A model generated the notes under the pieces. The model saw only the letters and a program-made list of their open reading frames with translations. It was not told the DNA's origin and made no database searches. A program made the position numbers and the translations under genes. This document shows, piece by piece, positions 37,101 to 48,436 of a stretch of DNA of 64,000 nucleotides. How positions within the stretch are numbered: position 1 is the stretch's first letter; each line of letters begins with the position of its first letter. The stretch spans positions 1,426,001 to 1,490,000 of the forward strand of contig NC_089190.1 of NCBI RefSeq assembly GCF_947507565.1, given 5' to 3'. The stretch comes from Oscarella lobularis. Taxonomy: Eukaryota; Porifera; Homoscleromorpha; Homosclerophorida; Oscarellidae.

Positions 37101-39536
37101 GGTGAAAGCGAGCTCCGTAAACGCCTTGACGCCGTTGCTTCGATTTGACTTGAGCGTTAGGGACCCGCCTTTGAGAGAACAGAGAAGACGAAGAAAAACC
37201 GTGTCTCGCTTGAAAATGCTTTCGTCAGCCGGCGACGTTTCAAACGAGGCGAACAGATCATCTAGAGACAAGGACAATGGCTCAATCCCCCGTTGAGGGG
37301 CCCCCTTTTTACCAGGTAACGACGTTTCATTCTCCCCTTCATCCGCTTGCTGTTTCTCTTCTTGCTCTTGTGATTTCCAGCCGGTCCAGGCAGGAAACCA
37401 ACTTTGAAGAAAGCCCTGCTTTTGAACTCCACTGCTCTATAGAATGAATAGAAAAAGCAACAATACAAAACTGTACGTTGTACCTTAGCTAAGGCATCTT
37501 CCTTCTTGATGCGAGCATAGGCTATTCGTCTGAGTATGACTAGTTCATCTAAACTGAGATCTGTCTCAAGCGTATCAAGCAAATCCTGTATTGAAACAAA
37601 GCACACGTCAACAATTAAGAGGTGGTGGTCACTTAGGTTCTGCTTTACCAGATCTTCAGAGGAAATGCTCGTCTTTGCCAACTTCTGCATGTAAGCCGAA
37701 ACATATTTCACGCTATCTCTCGATCGTTTTAGAATGAACGTCCACGTCTCGCGCTCGTTACGCTCCTTGAGCGGATTTACGACGCACTCGATTGCAAACT
37801 TCCAATACTTGACCACGCTAAATTAAATAGTCAAGGCAATCGTTTACGAAATTCGCGTCGCTTTATACTTTTCTTTGGTGAATCGCACGCCGGGGTGCCA
37901 CTTTCTGTAGGCTCTTGCGCGACTTTGCATGTGCACGATTTCGCCCAACTGAAGCATGCCCTCGTATTGTCTGTCCGACAACGAGAAGGGAATTTCGTCG
38001 AGACCGAGTTCCAAGAGAAAACGAGGCACGTCGACGGAGTGTAGAGGCTTGGATGAATAGTCGCGAGTCAATTTTGCCTTGGCACTGGCCGGCTCCAATA
38101 TATATTCATGCGTCTAAACACAAGCGGGATTATGCAGGGAAACTTCCTAGTGTATGCTCTTGCTTTTTGACCGCTGACGCAGTCTTCAAAGGCAGACTAG
38201 ACAGAATAGTTGCAAATGATGACGTACTCTATATGAGGATGGCTTACTTGTAGCTGATTGGCTGGTACATCTCCGACGGGACGAGCGTCTGTGTCCCAGT
38301 AGACAGCCAATTTTTCGAGTTCAACTAATTTGCGCATCTTCGAGGCACCGGTTACGAAGTTTGGCTTCTGCAACATTCGTGATTGATTTTGCAGGAGAAG
38401 TCATCTATATAAATTATCATTGTACCCAGTTTTCGTCGGCCGACTGCAGCGCGAGTCGATTGATCGTCACTCCAAATGCCACGCAGCGACCGGGACTCAG
38501 CGTCGTGTCTTCGTAACGCCAGTGGACGTTCTCAATGACAAGTTGAAGGTTCTCGCTCACGTTGCCCATAAATGAACTCGTCAACGTCGACCAAAAACTA
38601 CCACTCTTCTCCTGTCTACCAGCCTAAGATTAAGAAACGCTCAGGAATCCGTACAATGAAATAGGAAATACTTGCAGGAGAGAAGAGTGGGCCCTCCCTT
38701 GCAATTTTATTGCAATTTATTGCAAGAGAGAAGAGGGGCCTTCCTTTGTAATTTTACTGCAATTTATTGCAAAAGAGAAGAGTGGGCCATCCCTTGCAAT
38801 TTTATTGCAACTTATTGCAGGAGAGAAGAGTCAACCCGTCTCTTGCAATATGTACTGCAATTATTATTGCAGATGGGTGGGCCCGTCCAAATAAATGCAT
38901 CAAAGTCAAAAAAGGATGCATCCATTCAAAATAAAACACATTTACCCTCTCAATACTCCAAATAGTATCTGACTAAGATGCCTAACGTGTAGTCTATATA
39001 TTTCACTGTCCTTTCTAATCAATCTTACACTACTGAATAATGATGGCTAAGATCTCATACCTTCCACTTTTCCTCAATTGCTTTCAATTCCGCCTGCTTC
39101 TTCTCCTGTTCCTTCCGTTTCTCCGACGCCTCGTCGTACTAAGAGCACACACAATGCTACCCGTCCCCATACATTTCTTTCTTTTTCTCCCCCACCGCGC
39201 TTCTCTTCGGCGGACAAGCAACCAAGTAGAGCTGATCGATTCGAATAACCCACGCTTTGCTCTGGAATTTCCCGATGGGAATTTGCAATTGAAGTTTTCC
39301 AATAAATCCCGCTTGGACTTCGACGGGAAGATCGAGTCCGCGGAGAGCGTCTTTCCTCAGAGGTAAATTCTCGAGCTCGACATTGCCTGTGAGAAACGTC
39401 GACGTTACGCGACGCGAACTGGACGAAATCGATGCGAACCGTTTAGTATTCCGATCGATAGTTGACGAGTGTTGAGATTTTCCACGTACTCGCCCAAGTA
39501 CGTGTTGATCACCCACGTAGCGAGCGATTCCAACAT
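22115..39536 (-). CDS. VPS13D: VPS13D, bridge-like lipid transfer protein with UBA domain
   Basis: Very large multi-exon gene. First exon 39440..39536 ([20 protein letters not shown], the chorein start); last exon 22115..22207 (ending QFKEIW). VPS13 proteins form a hydrophobic groove that moves lipids between membranes; VPS13D acts at mitochondria, peroxisomes and ER. VPS13D identity rests on N-terminal similarity ([29 protein letters not shown]) and above all a UBA domain at about 28780-28893 ([20 protein letters not shown]), found only in this paralogue. The middle exons carry [21 protein letters not shown]; the adaptor-binding region carries [13 protein letters not shown]; and the C-terminal block ([45 protein letters not shown]) is the ATG2-like helix region, followed by a PH-like domain (22.2-22.6 kb). 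Most introns are short. Intron 29111-30519 (1,409 bp) is expanded by a repeat element. Confidence 0.93.
29168..30470 (-). mobile_element. interspersed repeat copy 1, inside a VPS13D intron
   Basis: About 1.2-1.3 kb sharing long near-identical blocks with the inverse complement of 46985-48789. The shared end at 29168 reads TAGAGAGAAGTGAGGCCCC; similarity continues, with gaps, to roughly 30470. In its own orientation (minus) it carries a GC box followed by a TATA box (29717-29709 and 29700-29693), so it looks promoter-bearing. No terminal inverted repeat, target duplication or coding region is evident, so the class is unknown; a solo LTR or a non-autonomous element are the obvious options. Boundaries on the right are approximate. 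Confidence 0.7.
29402..29580. mobile_element. 179-bp insertion within repeat copy 1
   Basis: Copy 2 reads straight through at this point, whereas copy 1 has 179 extra bp flanked by a direct repeat TCAAG (29397-29401 and 29581-29585). This is the pattern of a small transposon insertion with a 5-bp target duplication. The insert has no inverted ends and no A tail, and I cannot classify it. Confidence 0.65.
38672..38870. repeat. four-copy minisatellite in a VPS13D intron
   Basis: Four tandem units of 48, 47, 48 and 52 bp, each starting TTGCA(A/G)(A/G)AGAGAAGAG and containing GGGCC and CAATTTTATTGCAA. Units begin at 38672, 38720, 38767 and 38815. The near-multiple-of-three period leaves a spurious plus-strand ORF open across the array. 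It lies in the intron between the exon ending EEKWK (about 39058) and the one starting [11 protein letters not shown] (about 38624). Confidence 0.85.
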
Positions 39537-40469
39537 TTCCTCGGCCAAACGCGGTAACGACAAGACGACACAAAAGTCACTAAGTAAAGGAGTGACGCTC
39601 GCAACTCAGGAGGACTCCGAACAGCCCTTCGAACAAGCGAAACACGCACACCAATCGTCGTGTGTTCTCCCGTATGGACTACGTGCGCTATCGCCTGCAT
39701 GTTTACGAAATGCCGCGCAAAAATCCTACCAGATTCGTCGTTTTAGTTTACCCGTGGCAATTATCGAGATCTAAGTAGCTTTTCCACTGGTTTGCAGAAG
39801 AATTTGAGGACAAGCGCAGTTTAGTCACGTGAAGTGGGTGGCGCTAAATCTGGACCAACGCACGCCGGGTTCTTGAATATCTTTCTTTATTTGTTCAATT
39901 TCAGTACAGTTGCATTAAAAACTCGTCGCTACCAAGCCGACACGGTCAGAAGTTTTAAACGCTCGCAATCGCGGTGGAAAAACGAGGTGTTACAGCGAGA
40001 ATAAGTACTACAACCAACAATCGAAAGTCTCCAGCCATACTGTATAAGACAAGCGCATAGAGGCAATCAGACTGTGCTCACTGCTTACTTCACCGGCTGG
40101 CTGGATTTGTGGTGCTCGGTTAGACTCGACCCCTGAGCTGCGAGCGTCACCTATTGGGCGTACGTTGTCCTGGAGCAACGGCGCGTCAGTGATTACAGGC
40201 ACTCTGTGTAAGACCTGTAGGGCCTGCACGCGACCGGATCACTAGCTCCGCTACTGGACGGCGTCGGCTCATGCGCTCTTGGTGGTCGGGCTGTGTGCTG
40301 CAAGTTCTGCGAGTGAGTAAGCACTTTTTGGGTCGCTAAAGCATCCAGACCTCCACGTGGTGCGACCCGGGTAATGCTAACATGGATGCAGCAATCAGAA
40401 AAGAAATAACAAATTAATTCATCGCACAAGTATCTACTGGGGTCTCTACTCTACCTACACGCATATGAA
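39537..40469. other. intergenic upstream of VPS13D
   Basis: 933 bp between the VPS13D start and the TMEM220 stop; both genes lie on the minus strand. No gene, tRNA or repeat could be supported. It should contain the VPS13D promoter and the TMEM220 3' UTR. Confidence 0.5.
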
Positions 40470-41042
40470 TTAGAGACTGCCTTGACAATGCTGAGGTAAG
40501 TCACGATTGATTTGCCCAATAAAATGCCAATAAAACCAAGCAAGAAGAGGTACCAGAGACGCAACGATCAACGACACGCCGACAGGAGCGGACGACCATT
40601 GAATTCCAGTGCGCAGTCGGACGAGAATAACCAAAAGCCATACAGCAACAATTAAAAGACCCCACACTTCACGTCCGTCTTCTTGATCGACTCCCAAGCG
40701 TCTGATCAAATGGCTGACATTTCCCATGGATTCCGAATAATTCCTCGCAATAATCGACGCAATCATCACCGCAATGAAGACTATCTGCGCCGCGACGATT
40801 CCTGACGAGGCGATAGGTTTGCTGGCTGGTGTATTGGGGAGAAAAACGAAGACGGCGCACGTGAGTGAAGGAAGTCCGTACAGACAGACCCACAGCGGCC
40901 AGTCCGGATCATTGAGCTGCACGTACGATGCAATGAAGAAAAACAGCGCCATGGCGCCGTTTGCCGTTCTCCACGGCCAGCCATTGCTGCTGTTCGTGTC
41001 GTCGATCATGATCGGAATAAAGTCCCGTATAGAAAACATCAT
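40470..41042 (-). CDS. TMEM220: TMEM220-family membrane protein
   Basis: 190 aa, single exon, ATG at 41042 (MMFSIRDFIPIMID). The family hallmark ANGAMALFFFIASYVQLNDPDWPLW matches human TMEM220 ([21 protein letters not shown] as I recall it), and the end LAWFYWHFIGQ..LPQHC also matches. Five to six hydrophobic helices; biochemical function unknown for the family. The frame stays open upstream to 41165, but that part overlaps the end of PGAP1 in another frame and is probably not translated. The gene starts 21 bp after the PGAP1 stop codon. Confidence 0.85.
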   Translation of the reverse strand: MMFSIRDFIPIMIDDTNSSNGWPWRTANGAMALFFFIASYVQLNDPDWPLWVCLYGLPSLTCAVFVFLPNTPASKPIASSGIVAAQIVFIAVMIASIIARNYSESMGNVSHLIRRLGVDQEDGREVWGLLIVAVWLLVILVRLRTGIQWSSAPVGVSLIVASLVPLLAWFYWHFIGQINRDLPQHCQGSL

Positions 41043-41062
41043 CAAGAGAATCAATACAGTGC

Positions 41063-43799
41063 TTACACTAAATACAAAAAAAGTAGAGAGAGCGTTAGAC
41101 CTGCTCGATAGAGAGAATTTGCGCTGCATAAAAATACAGTACATGCTGCTACGATGCCAGTCCAACGCACTCCAGAGCTTTTCAAAGTTTCCACCTTGTG
41201 TTTACTGGAAACGTATGTCAGAGCTATGCCAGCCACAAGAAGAGCCACAGCATGAATATTGACTTCAGAAATAGATGGTATAAGCAGGCCCCAGAGTTTG
41301 GATCTGAATTTGACGAAAGCCGCTGGTATTTTGATTACAGCAAACCAGAAGGACGACGCCACAATGGCAGATAGGTCGGGTCTTTCCTCGTTCGAATTAA
41401 CAGCGCAAGCCCTGATGAGAAAAGATAGGCAACCGATGAAGTAGCCTACTTCGTGGAGGGACACGATTCCGCACAGAATGATTATCCATCGAAGTGCAAC
41501 GAAGAGAAACGGACGAGTGAAGCACAGTTTTCGTCCCAGATATAGAATGATACGAGTCGTAGCGTTCACAGCAACAGCAATCAGCCACGAGGTAGACACA
41601 AGTAGCAAAAGGACGCCCAGGGAAAGTCCTAAGAGAAAAGCAGCGGCTTCGTCTTTTGAATTCCAGTCCGTGTCAATCAGTCTGGAAAACAAGCCAGTCG
41701 TACTCCAAAACACCGAAGCCAACAGCAGAGTGGCGCACCACCACGCAAAGTGGCCGTCGCCAGGGAAACTCTGTCTGACGAGCAGCGAAAAGAGAACCAT
41801 AGCGTAGAGAAACGAATGATAGAAACGCACCACTTGGCCCAAGACGGTGACAAAATGAAACTTCATCTCCACCCTAACGATGCAGTCAGGATCTTTGAAG
41901 ACTCCCAACTCGATAGCCTCCGAACCATTGTACCACGGCGGAGGCGGCGTTTGCAATCGAACGAGAAAGCTAGTAGACCGTTCTCCAGTCGGAGAATAAT
42001 GATCCTCTCGATACCAAGGCACGTGCTGACGCAGTAAAACGTAGAGAACTTTGGGCGATCGGCAATCGACTTCGTATGCAGATACGTTATACGCCTGATA
42101 GAGACGCGTCAAACCTTCAATTTGAATTGTGACGTAAGGACTGCCGCGGGGTATTTCAACGGTTCGAGAGAGACCGATGCCAAGCGACACGTGAAAGCGA
42201 AGCGATTTTCGCTCGACAAAATTTCCGCAGGCAAAGACGGCGTTCTTTAACTTGGTCACGCGAGCGGCCCCGATCCAGAGTCCGACGTGCGTCGCATTGC
42301 GTCGTAGCGAGTCCAAATCGACGACAGCGACTCTCGTCTCGGCGTATCGAACGGGAAGAAGCATCGACTCCAGAGCGCGATAGTGCGTGCAATTCGACGA
42401 ATTGCACGCGCCAATCCAGCCGCCCAGAGGCGTGTTGCTCGTCGCGACGAACGTGTCGTTTCCCGAACCGGCGTCGGCGAGCGAGAAGACGTACTTCGTC
42501 GACCGGCTCCAACCGCCGAGCAGCCTCCACTCGGACTTGACCTGAACAGCTTTTGATATCTTCGTCAGTTCGACTGCTTTGGGTCGATCAAAGAGATATC
42601 GTTCTAGCACGGCAACCGCGTGATCTGCGTCGGACGTTATCTGTTTTGTATGGGAATCGATCATCTCAAAGAGAGCGCGGTTCAGCGAGAGTACAAGCTG
42701 ACGGCACCGAATCAGAGCCTCGTGATCGGCTGAGACCCAAACGCGCGGCGCGCTGCTCGTCACCAGCGACAAGCCGCCGCCGCCGCCGCTGCGACGACGA
42801 AGCTGAGTTAAACTGGAGGCGACCATGTAATCGCGTTGGCCACCTCCAATCGATACGAGCGTGACGTTCTCGTCGTTCTTTTCTGCCGACGTTATCGCAG
42901 CGAGATCTTCGTCTATGGAGACAACTGGTCGCAAATGCGGTGACCCCAACGTTATTATGAGTCTGACGCGATCATTGAGGAACGGAACGACGGATCTGGC
43001 TACCACGCCTCCGACCGAGTGTCCGACGAGAATTATAGACGACGGCGCTTCAAAATTGCTCTCGGCCGCATAGAGACTCAGCACGTGTTCGACGCATTCG
43101 CGAGCGAATTGAATTTGACTTCTCAAGACGCCGCCATAGACGCCGGAGAGTTCTTCATTAAAATCCAACGTGAAATAATCAAAGTGGTTGGCATGCTGAC
43201 TGGCGTCGAACATTCGAAGGGCAACCGTTGCCATAAAACGAGTTTGCTTGTAACTTCCTAGATAGACGACAAAATACCTATGTATAGGTAGTAAGCGAGG
43301 TACCAGTTCAGGCTGTAAAATTACCAACGCTGAAAAATTACCAACGCTGAAAAATTTCAAACGCTGGAAAATTTCGAACGCTGGGAATTTTCATATATAT
43401 AAACGGTCTCCTATATTTTTAGTGGAAGGTGCCGATGGTGTTTGGGATTACATGATGGCTTTGCCTTACTGAAGGCCATCATTATCTAGTCTTACCCGCA
43501 TTGCCTGGGAGGAATAGTACTGGTACTCCGGTCACGCCGACGTCCTTTTTCGGCTCCATCGCTTTTGCTTTTCTTCCCTCTTCGACGTAGTAATAGAGGC
43601 CGTACTTGGGAAAGGCTGTGGCAATCCGATCGGGCAAGATGATGGGAACGTATTGCGGCCAGACGTACATCCACGTCATTTCGCACTGATTCAGCTCCAC
43701 GTTGTGCACTACATCGTAGAAGCCGATTCCAATGCACGCAATTGCAATCGATGTGGCGATGATAGCGAAAACGAATCCAAACGCCCGTCGCAGAAGCAT
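41063..43799 (-). CDS. PGAP1: PGAP1, GPI inositol-deacylase
   Basis: ER membrane lipase that removes the acyl chain from inositol of GPI anchors, needed for efficient ER exit of GPI proteins. 832 aa, complement(join(41063..43257,43496..43799)). Exon 1 encodes an N-terminal anchor (FAIIATSIAIACIGIGFYDVV) and ends in PVLFLPGNAG; exon 2 resumes with SYKQ, restoring the conserved LFIPGNAGSYKQ motif. The catalytic Ser sits in IILVGHSVGGVVARS (alpha/beta-hydrolase GxSxG). The C-terminal half has many hydrophobic helices. The 238-bp intron contains a short tandem repeat. Human PGAP1 is about 920 aa, so this is somewhat short at the C-terminus. It is divergent from LRRC23 (178 bp apart). Confidence 0.92.
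43317..43393. repeat. short tandem repeat in the PGAP1 intron
   Basis: Four to five imperfect copies of an 18-bp unit, (A)AAATTACCAACGCTG and variants (TTTCAAACGCTGG, TTTCGAACGCTGG), within the single PGAP1 intron. Confidence 0.75.
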
Positions 43800-43977
43800 T
43801 TCCCAGCACAGTTCCCCTTCGGGGGCCCTCTCTTTCTAAGACGCCAAACTCACTTACAGAGACGCACGACAGCTTATCACTTTACGTCTTGTCCTTCCTT
43901 TGAACGGATTCTCGACGAGTTCGCTTCGTACTAGCGCGCTCACCTCGAATAGTCCCGTTGTTGCTAGGTAACGAACG
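43800..43977. promoter_or_regulatory. 178-bp shared upstream region of PGAP1 and LRRC23
   Basis: Head-to-head start codons 178 bp apart. No TATA box. The shared promoter is inferred from geometry. Confidence 0.4.
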
Positions 43978-45462
43978 ATGTCCGACGAAGAGGAGTTCGC
44001 TGAATCGCCCCTAGAAGGCAGCGAAGAAGAAAACGCAGACGAATCCGCCGCAGAAGCCGAAGAAGAGGAGGAAGAAGTAGGCTACTAAAAGCCAGCACCT
44101 CGGTTGCTAAGCAATGTTGTTTTCTCCCTTCGAGGATCTTCCACCGAATCCTTTGACGGAAGAGCACGTCAAGGAGGGAATATCGTTGCTGTGCAAAGTG
44201 GGAAACGGCATCTCGCACGCCTACGTGAAATTGGACGTCCGCGACAAGTGAGATAAAAGCTAGAGGACACTCTAAAGTAATTTTTTTCGTTTTTCGTAGG
44301 CAAGTTACAGAGATCAATATCTTGAATTGCTTCGTTCACCTGCGCTACATCGACGTGTCGGAGAACATGCTGAGGGACATTTCGGCGCTCAACAATCTAA
44401 CTCACTTGCTCACACTCAAAGCTGAAAACAATTTGCTACAATCGATTCAGCTCAGTCCTGTACCTACATATTGTGAACTGAAGGTGTGCGTTCAGTAATT
44501 TTTCTATTAGCTGCCCTATCTTCAAACGGCAAGCTTTGCCCACAATCGAATCAGTACCTTGGAAGGATTTGCCCAGCCCCTCTTGGAAAAGCTTAATCTT
44601 TCCTGTGAGGAGGTCTTTGTTAAATTGACGTATTTGATACCGTTCTGCTTAGTTAATCATTTGACTGACGTCAGTGGTCTTCAAAGCGATAAGGTTCCCA
44701 ATCTTCATTTTCTTGAACTACGTGGCAATCGTCTTACATCACTGGAGACACTTCGACTGTCTGCATTGAAAAAGCTTTACGCTGTAGGAGATTTTATATG
44801 TTTGGCAGTTCAATGGCTATCAATGGGGGTGATTTTTTTCTAGGCAGCAAACTCAATTACCAGTTTAGAAGGAATTGAGCACTTGACACGACTTACTATA
44901 TTGCACGTGAGAGACAATGGAATCACTCAGCTAGACGGATTTGGCGAAAAGATGGTAGCACTGCAGTATATCAATATAAGGTAAGACTAGAAATGAGTTC
45001 TTGCACAAATTGTGATTATTTGTGTAGGAATAACGGCGTGACAGAGATGACAGAAGTGGCAAAACTAAAGACGTTGCCTATGTTGAGAGCCCTAGTGCTA
45101 GATGGTGATGATATTGTTTCATTTCAATAAGAAAATTAATGACTTATACTTTCTAGGCAATCCCGTAGCAGATGCTGAGGATTATCGCGTTGAGGTGCTG
45201 ATTGTCATACGACGATTAGAGAGATTAGACAAGGACGAATTCAATGAAGAGGAGAGGGGAGAAGCTGAAGAGGTTTGACATTCAAATTCAAATTTGGTTG
45301 CCACTTGAACGAATGACGTTTTTTTAGCTTTATGAACAGCGTAAGAAACAAGAAACAGAAGGAGAAGGAGACGTAAGTATGCCACGTGTAGTTGTCAATC
45401 AAAACATTCCACGCTTTTCACAGGCTGGTGAGGACATCATTGCTAGCGATGGTGAAGACTAA
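43978..45462 (+). CDS. LRRC23: LRRC23, leucine-rich repeat protein of ciliary radial spokes
   Basis: 336 aa (human 343) in ten exons: join(43978..44076,44135..44247,44300..44459,44511..44604,44653..44783,44845..44981,45029..45105,45158..45273,45328..45372,45424..45462). The acidic N-terminus (MSDEEEFAESPLEGSEEE) is followed by EGISLLCKVGNGISHAYVKL, about eight leucine-rich repeats (LRYIDVSENMLRDISALNNL, LPYLQTASFAHNRISTLEGF, LHFLELRGNRLTSLETL and so on) and the family cap NPVADAEDYRVEVLIVIRRL with ERLDKDEF. LRRC23 belongs to the third radial spoke of motile cilia. The end of exon 3 is ambiguous: a second donor at AAG|GTGTGC would add eight residues and leave only a 27-nt intron, so the 51-nt intron was chosen. 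Confidence 0.93.
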
Positions 45463-45777
45463 TGTGTCAGAGTAGACCGTATAATAGATACATAGATACA
45501 GTTCTGGGCTGCTATGGGCCAAAATATTTGGCAATTAATAGACAAGGCGGCTGCTTTGAAAAAAAAATGACTTCCTCGACATTTGGCTGGACGCGCTTCG
45601 CGTGATCGCGCTTACCCGATCGCTGACGGCACCATCTCACGGCTGAATCCTTTCTCTCGCCGCTCGAAGACAACGACAAGCAAATGCACTTCGTGAGGAG
45701 AGGAGAGGAGAGGAGCCGTTGACCGAAGGTTTGTAGCGCGCGGTAGAACGAGACCTACGGTAACTTGAGAATTTTCT

Positions 45778-46129
45778 ATGCTGCGCTCGTTTCTGACGCG
45801 GTTTCCTCTTCGACTCGGTACTGCACTTCAAGCTGCCTATGTTCTGGTCATGAATACCGGGCAATTTAGGGCTCGCGAAGTCGCAAACACAGCCCATTCA
45901 TACTTTGACACTGTTCCAGCCAGCGGAGCCACTTCGAAACGAGTCTGCTACGCGTGGCCTACTATCGTTGCTGAGAAGCGTCGGAAGCGTCTTCTCGCGT
46001 CCACTAGAAGACGAGGAACCGACGCTACTGAGCAGCGTGATGAAGAAGAGGCGAAGCAAAATGAACAAGCATAAGTACAAGAAACTCCGAAGGAGAGACA
46101 AATTCAAACGACGAGCGCTAGGAAAGTAG
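45778..46129 (+). CDS. AURKAIP1: mitochondrial small ribosomal subunit protein mS38 (AURKAIP1/COX24 family)
   Basis: 99 aa, join(45778..45817,45870..46129), phase 1 intron of 52 bp. N-terminal MLRSFLTRFPLRLGLAKSQ resembles a mitochondrial presequence. The C-terminus VMKKRRSKMNKHKYKKLRRR with DKFKRRALGK matches the mS38/AURKAIP1 signature (KIRRRKMNHHKYRKL in human, as I remember it). It is shorter than the human protein (about 199 aa), mainly at both ends, and closer in size to fungal Cox24-type proteins. The final codons lie only 81 bp from the convergent TAF10 stop. Confidence 0.85.
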
Positions 46130-46210
46130 TGCATCTATGATCTGATCTACTACTGTTAGACGAAAAAATTAATACACTGAAAAATTCCACGTCTATCGCT
46201 ATGGAGAACT

Positions 46211-46952
46211 CTACGTGAAATAGTGGGGTTTCTTTAGGTGTATTCCGTATTCGATCAGCGCCTCGCGCAAATCTTCGACTGTCAGCGTATATTTCTTCTC
46301 TTTTCCCGACTTCTTTGAGCTCTGACCGGCTCCGCGCGATCGGCAGTGCTGGAGAGCGTCGTTCGCCACGTCTGAGACGAACTTCTGGGCGGCAAGCGAG
46401 ACGAGTCGAATGCTGGAGAAGAAGTGCAGGATTATTAGAATGGGGCATCAATTACTACAGCGGAAAACTCAGTAGCTACTTCTCCTAAACAGATTTTTTA
46501 ATTAATAATAAACACGGGGCAATAATATTTTCCAGGTGTCCCCCTAGCTTCAATCAATGAATGACAGGGGCAGTTTCTTTGACAAGCTATCAGCAATCAT
46601 ACAAGGATAGATGACTTTAGGTCATTATCATAATCAAGGCCAAACAAGAAGGAAATGCTAAAAAACGGCCATTTTCCCTGGGGACCCGCCTCCTCATACA
46701 TTCTTGGGTCGTCGGTCTCGAATCCGGCCTTGCCGAGATAGTAGGACGTTACGGCGTCGGGTATCTAAATGCACACTACTTCGCTGCGACCGTTGGTGCG
46801 TTCGCATTTCGTACGGTCGGCGTGTAATCGTCGAGATTTTGAAAGAAGTTGACTAGCGTGTCGCCGGGCGGCTGAGCGGACGCCGTTCGAGATGCCACTG
46901 CTTGGGCTTGCGGCTGCGAATCTTTTGGCGCGTTCGCTTGGCTTTCAGACAT
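46211..46952 (-). CDS. TAF10: TAF10, TFIID/SAGA subunit
   Basis: 134 aa, complement(join(46211..46412,46700..46764,46815..46952)). This histone-fold protein is shared by TFIID and SAGA. Exon 1 gives MSESQANAPKD to FFQNLDDYTPT, exon 2 IPDAVTSYYLGKAGFETDDPR, and exon 3 IIRLVSLAAQKFVSDVANDA with LQHCRSRG, KYTLTVEDLREALIEYGI and the typical end KKPHYFT. Each segment aligns with human TAF10. The second intron (287 bp) is larger than usual. The N-terminal low-complexity region is shorter than in vertebrates. Confidence 0.95.
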
Positions 46953-47660
46953 CCGAATTTAGAGAAGAAACGAACTCGGTTTTCTGAACAAATCTCCCGG
47001 ATAACAGCACGATGTTCTCCCGAAAAGTCGGCTATAGCTATATAGCAGACAGAGAAGGACTGTCTGTTGTTCTAAAGGCAAGCTGCAGGCAGCGTGCTTC
47101 TCTTAGAGCCGCTGTGATAAGAGATGGTCTCACGTTTCTCGATTTTTCCGTCAACCCGTGCGTTCGACTCGATTATGAGCGATTCTGGCTCGTAGTTCAG
47201 TGCACGAATACTTCGTGTAGTTCGCCAACGTTCGCTTAGTTAACAATTGTCTTATAGAGAGCCGGAAGGACACCTTGCTTGATTTTTTGCTGACCAAGCA
47301 TCTGACCAAGCATCTACTACGTCACTGCACGTATTCATTCGCTTTTTCGCGTCCAAGTGGCGACCGAACGATTCCAGAATAATATACAATTCACTCCGTA
47401 ACCGATTTCGTGCTTTTGCTCGTAGTAGGACGCGTTTTCGTAGAGTATTGCGTATCCTCTTGCATCAGACAATGATGTCATACGATTATGTCATTCTCTG
47501 TTAGCTCCTCCTTCGTTCACCATTTTTCGCGTATAGAAACCGAATCGCGTCGAAATTTCGCTCGAAACGATAGAAGAATCGAATTTGCAGTCGATTCGCG
47601 TTGGTTCCCGATTCGAAACGACGCTCGCTTTCGTGCTGTAAAGCTGCGGTACGAACGAGG

Positions 47661-47683
47661 CCCCGCCCTCTCGAGTATAAATA
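47661..47683 (+). promoter_or_regulatory. GC box plus TATA box of repeat copy 2
   Basis: CCCCGCCC at 47661-47668 and TATAAATA at 47676-47683, 7 bp apart. The same pair, with TATATATA, is kept in copy 1 on the other strand. Initiation would be expected about 25-30 bp downstream, near 47705, pointing into the nested LINE reading frame. Confidence 0.6.
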
Positions 47684-47753
47684 GCCAGCTCGTACATCAA
47701 CAATCAGAGTTCTCAGAGCTAGGATAGAAGGGAGCAGGTAACTCTCCCCAAGG

Positions 47754-48436
47754 CTCTTCTTCGACTGGGGGCAGACATTCCATTGCTGCGCCAAATCCGA
47801 CGGTGCAACTGCGGAGCAGAGTCAGTTGCAGACGGATACCACCTCCTGACGTGCCCGAAGGATGGCGGTCCTATACGGCGCCACGATAGCTGGCAGCATA
47901 CGTGGCAGCAGATGCTCAGGTCGGTTAACTACCGAGTTGAGCTGGAACAGGAAAGAGAGTTCCAAGACAAGAAACGCCCGGACATCGGAATATATAATTT
48001 CGAGAACGGCAAGAAGCTTCTGCTTGACATCAGTGTAATCCACCCGCTTAGCCAAGCAGTCGTCACGGGCAGCGCTCAGGAGAATGGATACGCGGCGGCG
48101 CACAGAGATAAGACAAAGGACGAAAAGTACCTGCAAGTCGCCACGTCGTTGGGATATCTTTTCAAGCCCGTCGTCGTCGAAGTTTTTGGCCGGTGGAGTC
48201 CCACGGCGGCTAGCCTCTTCCACCAGATCGCGAGGCGCCCGTCGGTCGACTTTATGAATGATCGCAACGGATTCATCAACTACTGGAGCAAGCGTCTAGC
48301 GGTCTGCCTACAAAGAGCAAACTCACGAATAATTCTTAATAAAGTAGAACTAATTATCCCCACCCATCATTCCCCTGTTCTCCCCTCCCCCTCCCCTGTA
48401 GATGTAAGGTGCTTCACCACACACCATTCCCTCTAA
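47754..48436 (+). pseudogene. C-terminal fragment of a LINE ORF (zinc knuckle and endonuclease-like part)
   Basis: A frame of about 227 codons open from the truncation point to a stop at 48434-48436, without its own ATG start. It has a CCHC-like motif (CNCGAESVADGYHLLTC, then GGPIRRHD) typical of the region after the reverse transcriptase, and further on KRPDIGIYNF...LLLDISVIHP, reminiscent of the PD-(D/E)xK nuclease of R2-type elements. The reverse-transcriptase domain is missing, so this is a dead fragment, though its frame is intact. The promoter pair 70 bp upstream belongs to the host repeat. Confidence 0.75.

Noticed and set aside
38672-38965. 97-aa repeat protein on the plus strand
   Set aside because: Produced by the minisatellite period inside an intron; no independent gene evidence.
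40080-40200. Possible tRNA (GGTTAGACTCGACCCC resembles a B box)
   Set aside because: No A box and no cloverleaf with paired acceptor stem could be drawn.
41043-41165. Upstream start for TMEM220 (231 aa)
   Set aside because: The extra 41 residues overlap PGAP1 in another frame and are not part of the family; the ATG at 41042 is adequate.
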